NCBI RefSeq assembly: GCF_030464345.1
Contig: NZ_VCYH01000003.1
Coordinates: forward strand, 124,001-188,000
Length of the DNA stretch: 64,000 bases
Reading direction: 5' to 3'
From: Methanoculleus frigidifontis
Lineage (GTDB): Archaea; Halobacteriota; Methanomicrobia; Methanomicrobiales; Methanoculleaceae
Shown here: piece after piece, positions 40,370 through 49,679 of the stretch
How the letters are laid out: every line of letters begins with the position of its first letter
Position numbering within the stretch: position 1 is the first letter of the stretch
Position numbers and translations under genes: made by a program
The notes under the pieces: generated by a model
Database searches by the model: none
What the model saw: the letters and a program-made list of their open reading frames with translations, nothing else
What the model was told of the DNA's origin: nothing

Positions 40370-41620
40370 TCAGGCCTGCTGTGGTGCTGAGGGCGTGTAC
40401 ATCCCGCTGATCACGATGTACCGGTTGTCATCGCTCCCTTCGACGAGCCGGAAGTAGGCTGATTTGCAATAGATCCCGTTCTTCTCCGGGATCATCCAGA
40501 TATAGTCCACCCAGCCGGTTCTCTCTGCAAGAGCTCTTTCTGTGATCTGGTCGCGGAACGGTGTGCCGGCGATATCGGTCTTCCCCTTCATGTTCACGCC
40601 GATCAGCCGCGGGTTGTCCGCCTCGGCCACGATGGTTGTGTTGGTATCGTACACAAAGACATAGAGCGCCCGGTTGTTCTCGTCCCAGTACGGGTGCTCC
40701 CCTGCGTTGATCCGCGCCAGGGTTCCGGGTGTGTCCGCTTCGAGAGCCTCCGCCGTGAGGTTCACCAGCCCTGTCACCTGGTCTGCCGCGACGGGCGGAT
40801 CGGAGAGGCACGAAACCCCGATATACCGGTACACGATCCGCTGGTACGCCGTCACCCCGGTGGCATCGGGCTCGTGGCGAAGGGTGTCCAGCGCTGCCTG
40901 AAATGTCTCGACGACCGAGTCGGGAGTGTCCTTGTTAAAGGCGTAGTAGAGATCCCGCGTGTCGAGTGTAGAGACGACCTCGAAGTATCCGGCGTCGCCG
41001 GTCACCTCCCTGGTGAAGTGCCGGCCGGCGAGGTCGCCGTAACACCAGAGATCGATGGCGCCTTCCTGCATGAGCGCGATGAGCGCCGGCACGTCCTTTG
41101 CGCTGACGAGGTTTGAGGGGTTCACGCCGAGCGCCAGGAGCTCGGAAGCGGCGGCGTCGTCCTGCACCACCCCGATCCGGTACTTGGTCAGGTCGCCGGG
41201 CTCTGCGATCTCGATACTGCTGCCGGGGTCTGCGAAGATCACCTGCCGCTCGGAACCGAGCGGCCCCGCCCATTTGAAGAGGTTCTCCCGCTCCGGGAGC
41301 CGGACGGTGGCGAAGAGAACCGTATTGTTCTGCGAAAGAGCGGCCCTGTAGGCGTCTGACCAGGGCAGCACCCGGATATCTTCGGCAGAGATTGTGCCGC
41401 CGGTCTCCCGGAACGCTTCCAGAAGCAGGTCTACCGCGATCCCCTGTGCCGTTCCGTTCTCCACATAATTGTAGGGCGGGTAGTCCTCGGTTACGAGGAC
41501 CAGATCTTCGGAGACTTCTTCACTCTCGCCGACGCTCGACGTGGCCGGGGACAAACACCCCGGAACGAGACACGCGAGCACCACCATGCCCAGAACGAGC
41601 ACTGCACCGATGGGTTTCAT
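40370..41620 (-). CDS. Family 3 solute-binding lipoprotein fused to a Cache-like domain
   Basis: The 416-residue protein begins with a signal sequence ending in VPGC (about residues 18-24), a lipobox-like site. A periplasmic-binding-protein-type-II domain follows (about 40-265, LVLVTEDYPPYNYVENG; AALSQNNTVLFATVRLPERE; IGVVQDDAAASELL). The C-terminal 140 residues have a single-Cache pattern (YWDENNRALYVFVYDTNTTIVAEADNPRLIGVN ... KSAYFRLV). There is no permease nearby. The combination suggests an external ligand sensor or chemoreceptor-type protein more than an importer. Confidence 0.85.
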   Translation of the reverse strand: MKPIGAVLVLGMVVLACLVPGCLSPATSSVGESEEVSEDLVLVTEDYPPYNYVENGTAQGIAVDLLLEAFRETGGTISAEDIRVLPWSDAYRAALSQNNTVLFATVRLPERENLFKWAGPLGSERQVIFADPGSSIEIAEPGDLTKYRIGVVQDDAAASELLALGVNPSNLVSAKDVPALIALMQEGAIDLWCYGDLAGRHFTREVTGDAGYFEVVSTLDTRDLYYAFNKDTPDSVVETFQAALDTLRHEPDATGVTAYQRIVYRYIGVSCLSDPPVAADQVTGLVNLTAEALEADTPGTLARINAGEHPYWDENNRALYVFVYDTNTTIVAEADNPRLIGVNMKGKTDIAGTPFRDQITERALAERTGWVDYIWMIPEKNGIYCKSAYFRLVEGSDDNRYIVISGMYTPSAPQQA

Positions 41621-41810
41621 GCTCCACCAACCTGATGAAGTCTTCGGTCTCCTCCTATTTGAATGCCCCAATTTTATTTCCGGGGTTTCCAGGTTGCCCC
41701 TCGACCCGGGCGCTGGCTGCCGTCTGTGAACAGAACGGTAATCCGGGATTGCAGCTCCTGTCAGGAGACTTTTTAAAGAGAACGCGAACGGGATGAGCCT
41801 TTGGGTATAT

Positions 41811-42215
41811 TCAGGTCCGCGTGCGTATCGCCTCTCGCTCACCTGCTTTCGGCCGTGAGCGGAGCAGCACATTCTCTGTTACCACCTGAACGCGGAGATC
41901 GGTCAGGTTCAGGCCTCCCGGATAGAGCCTGGCGTTGCCGCCACCGAGCTTCACTTCCAGGGACAGCGGAATACAGGGGCTCATCTCCAGGTTCCAGGTA
42001 TACTGGCGCCCGCCGCTGACGTCCGGAACCGCTGTCGGCTGCCGGATGGTAAGCCGGCCGGTGCCCATGAGCAGAGCATGGATAGAATCCGCCCCGGTCC
42101 GATCGTCGGTTTCGTCCGTTGCCTCCGGTGGGGCGCCCTGAAGCGACCCGCTGATCGCGATCAGGAGAAGAATTGCCAGCATCAGCCACCCCGGGAGATC
42201 CACATCCTGCCGCAT
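41811..42215 (-). CDS. Secreted or membrane-anchored protein of unknown function
   Basis: The 134-residue protein has a signal anchor (about 8-25, LPGWLMLAILLLIAISGSL) and an archaellin-like extracytoplasmic beta region with VTENVLL. An N-terminal basic/hydrophobic motif and the strand pattern recall archaeal flagellin/pilin-associated domain DUF1628, but the length and motif are not decisive. The ATG at 42215 lacks a strong ribosome-binding site. The following 42216-42572 has no supported gene. Confidence 0.6.
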   Translation of the reverse strand: MRQDVDLPGWLMLAILLLIAISGSLQGAPPEATDETDDRTGADSIHALLMGTGRLTIRQPTAVPDVSGGRQYTWNLEMSPCIPLSLEVKLGGGNARLYPGGLNLTDLRVQVVTENVLLRSRPKAGEREAIRTRT

Positions 42216-42572
42216 GAAATCGAACGTTGAGTTTACCCATAGCTGATAAGGGTATCCGACGGTGGGCGGGGAGGGGTGAGCGATCCGTCCTCTCGCGCCT
42301 CCTTTGGCACAATAGAGTATTCTTCGAACGCTGTGGCCGTGCAAAACTCTTGAGAACTGCGACGGATTGCCTGTGCTCGTACGCTTGTCGTATGGGCATA
42401 CAACGCTACCGCCCCCACCGCATGCCGGCACGAAACTGTCTTATGCTCGGACGATCATCTTGGGTGTCCCGATGCTTTCATGCCGCCCGCAAAGGTGGCG
42501 ATGTGCAGAGATTGAATGCCGCTTAAACGCACGTTAATCGGCAAAAAAGCGCAAAAAAACAGAGGTTTTGAC
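42216..42572. other. Non-coding stretch
   Basis: About 350 bases with no gene I can support on either strand. It includes the promoter region of the secreted protein (minus) and, towards its end, a purine-rich ribosome-binding site for the small gene at 42573. Confidence 0.4.
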
Positions 42573-42713
42573 ATGAACAAATCACTTGAAAGACGGTTCG
42601 CAGAGCTGGAACGAGAGGAGAAGCAGAAACCGAAGATCACCCTCTGCGGACCTGTGGGACGCGACGGCGCACCGGATACGAACAGATCGGACCCGGGGGG
42701 CGAAGCGCTCTGA
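42573..42713 (+). CDS. Hypothetical 46-residue charged protein
   Basis: The ATG at 42573 has a GAGGT site six bases upstream. The product is helical and highly charged at the start (MNKSLERRFAELEREEKQKP) and then disordered. No family recognised. The ribosome-binding site and start context are the main support. Confidence 0.45.
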   Translation: MNKSLERRFAELEREEKQKPKITLCGPVGRDGAPDTNRSDPGGEAL

Positions 42714-43249
42714 CGGACGCACCCCCGGGCGGCGGTTGCTCTCCGCCCGGTGCTTGCATAACCTGCCCGGGTCTGCTCGGAGTTGCCGGAAGGTTGTACT
42801 CATGCAAAGATTCTGGAATACCGTGGAGATTGGTACGGCCGTGATCGTGTAATCTCGAGAAAATCGTTTCTTTGCAAGGTTGGGACGCGAAGAACTGAAA
42901 TTATGCTGCGGGCGATTTCTCCCGATTGGGGGCCAATGAGATCTCCGATTGAATTTTTGCCCGCTTTGCTAACTTGGAATGTGTCGTCAAAAAAAGAAAA
43001 ATTTTGTGCGCGCACGATCATAGCTTCATCCTTCTCGTTTTGTGCCTGCTTTCACCGATACGACTGCTCCACATCGAATTTTTCGCGCCACCGATCTGCT
43101 GCTGCAACCACCGCCGCCTGACCTCGATCGCAGGACTCGCCGCAACAGCCGCACGACCCCGCTTCGCTCCACTGTGCGGCACTGAAGACGCACTCCTGCA
43201 CAGGCGGTCGGTGCACACGGTTGATCGCACCGGCGGAGGGTGTAGAACA
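42714..43249. other. AT-richer stretch without a supported gene
   Basis: No supported gene in about 530 bases. Composition around 42840-43060 is visibly richer in A and T than the neighbours, with A runs near 42987, which may mark a transferred segment or a long promoter region. Confidence 0.35.
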
Positions 43250-43555
43250 ATGTCGGAAACGGCGAAAGTAGAGAGGTTGGCGCCCCTGGCTTCAAACAAC
43301 GGCGCGACCCGTGCTCGTATAGAGCAAGAGATTGTTTTGGACGAACGCATTCACCACCTTTTCGATGGGGTGGCGGACGAGATTGCGGAGGCGGCCGAAC
43401 TCGAGTGGCAGGCGCGATGGCTGAACGCCCGGGCAAAGCAACTCCACGATACGGCGGAAGGGATCAAGCGGCACTACGCGGAGCGGGTGCACCGCGACGG
43501 GCTTGCGGCCTGCACCCGCCGGGCCGAAATGATGGATGCGGTGGAGGGACTCTGA
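43250..43555 (+). CDS. Hypothetical helical protein (101 residues)
   Basis: The ATG has a GGAGGG site nine bases upstream. The product is almost wholly helical with long amphipathic stretches (RIEQEIVLDERIHHLFDGVA; RWLNARAKQLHDTAEGIKRH), probably a coiled coil. Not recognised. Its TGA overlaps the next ATG as TGATG, so it is coupled to the small zinc-finger-like gene. The style resembles small mobile-element genes, but no integrase or replication gene is near. Confidence 0.6.
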   Translation: MSETAKVERLAPLASNNGATRARIEQEIVLDERIHHLFDGVADEIAEAAELEWQARWLNARAKQLHDTAEGIKRHYAERVHRDGLAACTRRAEMMDAVEGL

Positions 43556-43683
43556 TGCCGGCGATCTGCGACGGCTGCGGCGCCGAGGTCCCGGACGAGT
43601 TTGTCTCTTTCAAAGCAGCGGCCCCTCACAGACTCTGCTCTTTCAAAGACTGCTTGAGGGTTCGTCCGAAGAACAGGCGCTAA
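43555..43683 (+). CDS. Small zinc-finger-like protein, 3' end antisense to a TMEM175 relic
   Basis: The 42-residue product begins MPAICDGCGAEVPDEF, a CxxC knuckle, with two later cysteines near residues 28 and 33. Its last 16 codons run over a fragment that on the opposite strand encodes FFGRTLKQSL, the C-terminal end of a TMEM175-type protein. So the 3' part of this frame may be accidental, and the gene may be truncated at that junction. Confidence 0.4.
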   Translation: MPAICDGCGAEVPDEFVSFKAAAPHRLCSFKDCLRVRPKNRR

Positions 43684-43735
43684 AGAGGATAGTCACGGAG
43701 ACGTGCAACGCGATTGGTCACCGGAGAGGCAGGGA
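43625..43735 (-). pseudogene. Fragment of a TMEM175 gene 3' end (relic 1)
   Basis: On the minus strand this encodes RLFFGRTLKQSLKEQSL-stop, matching the C-terminus of the intact TMEM175 protein at 48899 (LFYGRTLKHSLEKQGE-stop). Upstream DNA (GCGTTGCACGTCTCCGT) also matches the intact gene (GCGATATACGTCTTGGT). The rest of the gene is absent. Confidence 0.6.
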
Positions 43736-44021
43736 ATGAAGAAACCGTCCTCGGCGCAGGGGTTGGTCGGGGTTTGCGGTGTGCCCTCGCGGTACGTATC
43801 TCCATACCCTGCACACATCCACGCGCCCGGCTCATCCGTCACGGTGGAAAACATCACAGAGGGCCGAGGACACCTGCGGTAACGTCAGGATACAGCTCGA
43901 AATGCCACGTAGGTCTTTCATTTTTCCTGAACGAAGGATGCGCTCTCCGCCACCATGCCGGCAGATACATTCATATTAACTTTGTCCATTTGAGTCTTTA
44001 CTCCGGGGGGGTACCAGGGTT

Positions 44022-45512
44022 ATGGACACCACATCCGATCAGGCTCCTGTAGCATCGGCGGGACAGCCACAGGGTTTCCTCCTCCCGCTTGCGATGGCGC
44101 AGTTCATCTGCAGCTACGCCGCCTCGAACATGAACGTGGCCATAAGCGACATTGCCGCCGACCTGGGGACGACGGTAAGCGGCGTCCAGGTAACCATCAC
44201 CGTTTTCACACTCACCATGGCGGCCCTGATGATCCCCGGCAGCAAATTGACCGATATCCTGGGTCGTACGTACCTGTTCAGGCGAGGCCTCATTATTTAC
44301 GGTGTGGGAGCAACGCTAGCGGCAGCGTCGCCCGGACTCGGGATCCTGATACTCGGCTATTCCCTCCTCGAAGGCATCGGGACCGCGCTATTGATCCCGC
44401 CCGTGTATATCCTCGCCACAATTTTTTCTCCCGACCTTACCTCGCGTGCCCGCAATTTCGGTGCGATCAGTGCGGCGGGCGGCATCGGGGCGGCAACAGG
44501 TCCGCTGGTCGGGGGTATCATCACCACGGGGATCAGCTGGCGCGCCGCCTTTCTCGTTCAAACGCTCGTTGTAATCATCATCATCATTATGAGCAGGCGA
44601 ATCGTTGATCCGGGTGTGCAGGGCAAGAAGCCCCGTTTCGACACTGTCGGAGCCATTCTGTCGGCGGCCGGACTGTTCTTCATCGTCATCGGCATCCTGC
44701 AAGCCTCGACGTATGGCTGGTTCAGGGCCACGCAGGATTTTGTTATCGGTAATACCGTCGTTATCCCGCAAGGCGGCATCTCACCGGTCTGGCTGTTTGT
44801 CTTCATCGGAATGCTCTTACTGGTCGGGTTCTTCTGGCATATCCGATCCCGGGAACGGTCGGGCAAGGAGCCATTATTGCACACCAGGCTGTTCCGTAAC
44901 CGCGTGGCCAACCTCGGCCTCATCACACAGAACATCCAGTGGCTGGTCCTGCTCGGCCTCTCCTTTGTGATCTCCGTCTATGTGCAGACGGTGCGGGGCG
45001 CAACCGCGATCGAGACCGGTCTGATCCTTACGCCGACCACGATCGGCGTTTTGCTCTCCTCGCTGGCTGCGGGCAGGCTGGCGCAACGGCGCTCCCAGCC
45101 GATACTAATCCGGGTGGGCTTTGTCGTGACGGTAGCCGGCGTGTTCCTCCTGCTGGCGCTGGTACGAGAGACCTCCAGCGTCTTTACCTTTGTGCCGGGC
45201 CTCTTTCTGGTCGGTGTGGGCGTCGGGGTCATGCTGACATCCTCGGTCAACGTCGTACAGTCCCTCTTTCCCGAGAAGGATCAGGGGGAGATATCGGGCC
45301 TGTCACGCGCCGTCTCAAACCTGGGCTCCTCGCTCGGCGTCGCCATCGCAGGTACCGTCATCGTAGCCAGCCTTGCCGTGCCGAACGCGGGTTATGCCCT
45401 GGCCCTGATTGTTCTCGTAGTGTTTGCGGTGATCGGTCTTGCGGCCGCAATGTTGATGCCCGCGGGCCTGGTGCCGGAAGCCCGGGAGCCCGAACCCAAT
45501 CCGACGGATTGA
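44022..45512 (+). CDS. MFS drug exporter, DHA2 (14-helix) family
   Basis: The 496-residue protein has 14 predicted helices and the DHA2 motifs: PGSKLTDILGRTYLFRRG at about 68-85 (motif A), GIGAATGPLVGG at about 152-163 (motif C) and a central domain-linking loop at about 193-205. Members export hydrophobic drugs, dyes or bile acids in exchange for protons. It is flanked on both sides by TMEM175 3'-end fragments, as if inserted next to, or together with, duplicated TMEM175 copies. A TATA-like CATATTAAC lies near 43973 and a poly-T run follows the stop. Confidence 0.9.
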   Translation: MDTTSDQAPVASAGQPQGFLLPLAMAQFICSYAASNMNVAISDIAADLGTTVSGVQVTITVFTLTMAALMIPGSKLTDILGRTYLFRRGLIIYGVGATLAAASPGLGILILGYSLLEGIGTALLIPPVYILATIFSPDLTSRARNFGAISAAGGIGAATGPLVGGIITTGISWRAAFLVQTLVVIIIIIMSRRIVDPGVQGKKPRFDTVGAILSAAGLFFIVIGILQASTYGWFRATQDFVIGNTVVIPQGGISPVWLFVFIGMLLLVGFFWHIRSRERSGKEPLLHTRLFRNRVANLGLITQNIQWLVLLGLSFVISVYVQTVRGATAIETGLILTPTTIGVLLSSLAAGRLAQRRSQPILIRVGFVVTVAGVFLLLALVRETSSVFTFVPGLFLVGVGVGVMLTSSVNVVQSLFPEKDQGEISGLSRAVSNLGSSLGVAIAGTVIVASLAVPNAGYALALIVLVVFAVIGLAAAMLMPAGLVPEAREPEPNPTD

Positions 45513-45531
45513 CGGTTTGCCGAACCCCTCC

Positions 45532-45538
45532 TTTTTTT
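45532..45538 (+). terminator. Poly-T terminator of the MFS gene
   Basis: Seven T residues preceded by CCCCTCC lie 20 bases after the MFS stop codon. A near-identical CCCCTCC-T6 block occurs at 60627-60639. Confidence 0.45.
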
Positions 45539-45699
45539 ACCAGCCGTCGCCCCATCCAGGTTCCAAAAGAGGCGAGATCCTGCGGTGTACTGGAGCGCAG
45601 CTCGTCGATCGTGCAGGGTTTCAAAAAATTGGCCGAAGATGTCCGTTCCGTTGCCATCGATCACCGCGCCTCTGCAAGGAGCGGTTGGATCTCCGAAAG

Positions 45700-45805
45700 C
45701 AGTGGGTTCTCACTGCTCCTGCTCTTTCAGAGAATGCCTGAGCGTTCGTCCCGGGAAAAGGAGCTGGAGATGGGAGGAAGATCGCCACCGAGACCTACAT
45801 CGCAG
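45700..45805 (-). pseudogene. Fragment of a TMEM175 gene 3' end (relic 2)
   Basis: On the minus strand this encodes LFPGRTLRHSLKEQEQ-stop, matching the C-terminus of the TMEM175 protein at 48899. About 100 bases of DNA match the intact gene, including ACGCTC-A-CATTCTCTG and the stop with following GAGAACC. The remainder is lost. Confidence 0.65.
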
Positions 45806-45895
45806 TTGCCGCCGGGGGCAGGAAAGGGGAGAGATGTCTCCCTCTTCCGGGCGGCCAAAGATGCATGGAGAGGGTCTGCAGGAGGTGGTCTCCAC

Positions 45896-48673
45896 TTACC
45901 GAACGACCTCCTCGGCTCCTATTCCAGGCTCCAGTTTGGGGGAAGCAGCCTCCTTCCTGTAGACGAGCTTCCGCGGCTCTGCACCGAGGATCTGTTCGGG
46001 GCGCAAATATCCATACAACTGAATAATCCGGGCGACGAGCCCCGTCCACCCGGTCTGGTGGCTGGCGCCGATGCCTGCCCCGTTGTCCCCGTGGAAGTAT
46101 TCGTAGAAGAGAGGGTAATCGCGCCAGTGGGGGTCGTCCTGGAACTTCCGGACGTAGCCGAGCACAGGTCGGCGGCCGCTCTCATCGCGGAGGAATATCC
46201 TCGTCAGGCGTTGTGAAATCTCCTCGCTCACCTGGTAGAGATTCATCCGGTTCCCGGACCCTGTCGGGCATTCGACGGTAAAATCGTCTCCGTAGTAGGC
46301 GTACAGGTTGAGCAGCGCCCGTATCAGCATGATATTCATCGGGAACCATATCGGTCCCCGCCAGTTGGAGTTCCCGCCGAACATCGCCGTATTGGAGTCC
46401 GCCGGCAGGTACTGCACCCGGTACTCATGGCCGTCCTGGTAGAAGACGTAGGGATTGTCCAGGTGTGCGCGGGAGAGGGATCGAATCCCGTACTCGCTTA
46501 AAAATTCGTTCTCATCCAGCATTCGTGACAGGACCCTGCGCAATCTCTCCTCGTCGAGCAGTGAAAGGAGCAATCGTCCTCCGACGCCGGGCTTACGGAG
46601 GCTCGAGATGGTGGAGGTCATACGCGTATGGTACTGCCCGAACCATCGCGCCCGCTCTATGAACTCCGGCATATGCTCTATCATCTCCCGGGAAAAGACC
46701 GTGCTCGCGGCGAGCGGTAGCAGCCCCACCAGGGACCGCACCTTCAGCCGCGTTGCGCTGCCGTCGGGAAGGCGGAGGAGGTCGTAGTAGAAGCCGTCCT
46801 CTTCGTCCCACATCCCCTCCTGGTGCTCGCCGATGTTGTTCATGGCCGATGCTATCCAGACGAAGTGCTCGAAGAATTTGATTGCGAGATCCTGGTAGAT
46901 CGGATCGTGAACGGCGAGTTCCGAGGCGATCTCGAGCATAGTCTGGGCAAAGAGGGCCATCCACGCCGTCCCGTCGGCCTGCTCGAGGTAACCTCCTGTG
47001 GGCAGCGGTGCGCTGCGGTCGAAGACCCCGATATTGTCCAGGCCGAGGAAACCCCCCTCGAAGACGTTCTGCCCGGTGCGGTCTTTGCGGTTCACCCACC
47101 AGGTGAAGTTCATCAGGAGTTTCTGGAATATCTTTCCCAGGAACTGCACATCCCCTTTGCCGAAAATCTCCTTCTCTGTGCGGTATATGAAGAGGGACGC
47201 CCACGCATGCACGGGAGGATTGACGTCGCTGAAGTTCCATTCGTAGGCCGGGATCTGGCCGTTCGGATGAAGATACCGCTCGCGCAGCATCAGGTCGAGC
47301 TGGTTTTTGGCAAATTCGGGGTCCACCATGGCAAGGGCGACGGTATGAAACGCCAGATCCCATGCGGCGTACCAGGGATACTCCCACTTGTCGGGCATGG
47401 AGATGATATCCGCGTTCACCATGTGGAACCATGAACTGTTCCGGACGGGCTGCTGCCGGCCGGCTTCGGCACTCGAACCGTGCTCCTCGAGCCAGCGATC
47501 GACCTCGTAGAGGTAGTACTGCTTCGACCAGAGCATCCCGGCAAGCGCCTGGCGCATCACCTGCGCCTCATCCGGACTGACGGGAGGGGTGATGTTATCG
47601 TAGAATTCATCCGCCTCCCGCTGCCGCTGTGAGAACGTAGCCTCAAAGGGGCTCCCGAATAGACGGGTTTCATGAGAGGTCGGCGGTACTCCGTTCAGCC
47701 GCAACCGCACTCGTTGCATCTCCCCCGGGCCGAGGGTGAGCCGGTAGTGGGCACACGCCTTGGTCCCGGTTCCCTCGGGGTTCACGGCGTCGCTCTGCCC
47801 CTCGATGATATAGTCATTGATGCCGTCTTTTGCGAACGGCGAGGCGTTCGGCGTTCCGAAGAGGCGTTCTGTGTTGGTCTCGTTCTCGGTGAAGAGAAGC
47901 GGGGGTTCACCTTCGCAGGAGAGGTAGCGTTCGCCCAGGACAGGATGGCTGGCTGCGATCACGCTGGTTCCCGGAGGGCCTTCCGCCTTCTTCAGGAGAG
48001 GCTTCTCCCCGCCGCCTCCCTGCCACCAGGTGTTGCGGAACCAGAGGGTGGGCAGCAGATGGAGGGACGCTTCCTCCGGGCCGCGGTTATGGACGGTGAT
48101 CTGCACCAGGATATCCTCGGGAGAGTCCTTGGCGTACTCCACGAAGACGTCGAAGTACCGGTCGCCGTCAAAGATGCCGGTATCGATCAGCTCGTACTCC
48201 AGTTCGTCCCGGCTGCGCTGCCGGTTCGTGGCGACCAGATCGTTGTACGGGAACGCTGCCTGCGGATACTTGTACAGGCACTTCATGTACGCGTGCGTCG
48301 GGGTGTTGTCGAGGTAGTAGTAATACTCCTTCACGTCCTCCCCGTGGTTCCCCTCGGCATTGGACAGGCCGAAGAGCCGCTCCTTGAGGATGGGATCGGC
48401 ACCGTTCCAGAGGGCGAGCGCAAAGCAGAGCGCTTGAGAATCGTCCGAAATGCCCGCAAGCCCGTCTTCCCCCCATCGGTAGGCGCGGGACCGTGCCTGG
48501 TCGTGGGGAAAGTAGGCCCAGGCGTCACCGTCATCGCTGTAGTCCTCCCGCACCGTTCCCCATTGCCGTTCGCTCAGGTAGGGTCCCCATCTGCGCCAGG
48601 GCATGCTGCCGGTATAGGCTTCGAGCAGCCGTCGTCCCTCTGCTACATTGGGCACAAATTCTACGGGTGTCAT
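45896..48673 (-). CDS. GH63-type glucosidase (MGH1-like)
   Basis: The 925-residue protein has an N-terminal beta-sandwich domain (residues 1 to about 350) and a C-terminal (alpha/alpha)6 barrel with the family patterns GNSNWRGPIWFPMN, WYAAWDLAFHTVAL and DGFYYDLLR. It belongs to the GH63/MGH1-like clan, whose members hydrolyse alpha-glucosyl compounds such as mannosylglycerate, glucosylglycerate or glycogen-type oligosaccharides. It has no signal peptide, so it acts in the cytosol, perhaps on compatible solutes. A TATA box (GATAAATATATTAG, near 48700-48712) implies an almost leaderless mRNA. Confidence 0.9.
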   Translation of the reverse strand: MTPVEFVPNVAEGRRLLEAYTGSMPWRRWGPYLSERQWGTVREDYSDDGDAWAYFPHDQARSRAYRWGEDGLAGISDDSQALCFALALWNGADPILKERLFGLSNAEGNHGEDVKEYYYYLDNTPTHAYMKCLYKYPQAAFPYNDLVATNRQRSRDELEYELIDTGIFDGDRYFDVFVEYAKDSPEDILVQITVHNRGPEEASLHLLPTLWFRNTWWQGGGGEKPLLKKAEGPPGTSVIAASHPVLGERYLSCEGEPPLLFTENETNTERLFGTPNASPFAKDGINDYIIEGQSDAVNPEGTGTKACAHYRLTLGPGEMQRVRLRLNGVPPTSHETRLFGSPFEATFSQRQREADEFYDNITPPVSPDEAQVMRQALAGMLWSKQYYLYEVDRWLEEHGSSAEAGRQQPVRNSSWFHMVNADIISMPDKWEYPWYAAWDLAFHTVALAMVDPEFAKNQLDLMLRERYLHPNGQIPAYEWNFSDVNPPVHAWASLFIYRTEKEIFGKGDVQFLGKIFQKLLMNFTWWVNRKDRTGQNVFEGGFLGLDNIGVFDRSAPLPTGGYLEQADGTAWMALFAQTMLEIASELAVHDPIYQDLAIKFFEHFVWIASAMNNIGEHQEGMWDEEDGFYYDLLRLPDGSATRLKVRSLVGLLPLAASTVFSREMIEHMPEFIERARWFGQYHTRMTSTISSLRKPGVGGRLLLSLLDEERLRRVLSRMLDENEFLSEYGIRSLSRAHLDNPYVFYQDGHEYRVQYLPADSNTAMFGGNSNWRGPIWFPMNIMLIRALLNLYAYYGDDFTVECPTGSGNRMNLYQVSEEISQRLTRIFLRDESGRRPVLGYVRKFQDDPHWRDYPLFYEYFHGDNGAGIGASHQTGWTGLVARIIQLYGYLRPEQILGAEPRKLVYRKEAASPKLEPGIGAEEVVR

Positions 48674-48699
48674 GGACGAGATTGGTTATCTGACCGCTA

Positions 48700-48712
48700 A
48701 TATATTTATCTC
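48700..48712 (-). promoter_or_regulatory. TATA box of the GH63 gene
   Basis: On the minus strand the element reads ATAAATATATTAG and lies 27-39 bases before the ATG at 48673. Spacing implies initiation within a few bases of the start codon. Confidence 0.55.
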
Positions 48713-48898
48713 CGAATTTCATTCCGAGTGGCTTGAATAGCGCCATGCAGATTCCAGAGCCTTTTGAAACGACTCGAGCAGAATAGTGTTCCCGCAGAAG
48801 AACCGGCATCAGGAACCGTCCGGAGGTCACGGGGTTGCCCAAAAGCCTGTTAGCCGGATAACGGCATACGTGGGATGCCTCTCCTCCTGTTCCGGTTC

Positions 48899-49582
48899 TC
48901 ACTCTCCTTGCTTCTCCAGAGAATGTTTGAGCGTTCTTCCATAGAACAGGGGTTGGAGAATGAAGTAGAAAGCTACCAAGACGTATATCGCGATTGCCAC
49001 ACGGGGCAGGATCAGCGCGAGCAGCACGCCGACTCCATCGAGCATGATACCGTACAGCCGCCGGTGCTCCATGATCCGGAGATCCTCTTCTGCGAGGCCG
49101 TCGACGAGGAGCTCCGGGCGCCGGGCAAGGTAGCGCATGATCCGATCGAGCATGAATGATGCGAAGAGCAGATCCAGCCCGTAGATGAAGACCGACAGCC
49201 GGGAACCAGGTCCGACGAGATGCTTGGCCATCAGGCTCGTGGAGAACGGGAGCAGGGAGACGAAGAAGAGCATCACGAGCGTCATCCGGAACGTAACGCC
49301 GTCTTCATGCTCCGTCAGCCGGGTGATGGACGAGTGGGTGATCCAGAACCCGCCGATAAACACGAAACTGATGACATAGGCGAGGAAATCGGGCCACGCT
49401 TCGAGAAGCGCCCACAGCAGGTCATCGGTGGCTTCCGGCACGGGGAGTTCGAGGACGAGCAGCGTGATGACGATCGCGAAGACCCCGTCGGCAAATGCAC
49501 GCAGCCTATCGGCGGGGAGAAAGGCGGTCAGGCGGTTTTCACCGGACCTCTTCGGGCTATCATCACTGCGGGACGCCACCAC
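48899..49582 (-). CDS. TMEM175/DUF1211 family potassium-channel-like protein
   Basis: The 227-residue protein has the family signature RLRAFADGVFAIVITLLVLEL (first helix, about residues 27-47), five further helices and a basic C-terminal tail. Prokaryotic TMEM175 proteins are leucine-gated potassium channels. It is the only intact copy of three TMEM175 3' ends in this region (relics at 43625 and 45700). ATG at 49582. Confidence 0.88.
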   Translation of the reverse strand: MVASRSDDSPKRSGENRLTAFLPADRLRAFADGVFAIVITLLVLELPVPEATDDLLWALLEAWPDFLAYVISFVFIGGFWITHSSITRLTEHEDGVTFRMTLVMLFFVSLLPFSTSLMAKHLVGPGSRLSVFIYGLDLLFASFMLDRIMRYLARRPELLVDGLAEEDLRIMEHRRLYGIMLDGVGVLLALILPRVAIAIYVLVAFYFILQPLFYGRTLKHSLEKQGE

Positions 49583-49679
49583 CCCTCACCTGCACGCTGG
49601 CATGAATCATGCACGCACTCCTCCCCGTATCAAAGAGGTACTGCTGCTCACGCGAAAGCACGCCGTTCCCGGCACCGAC

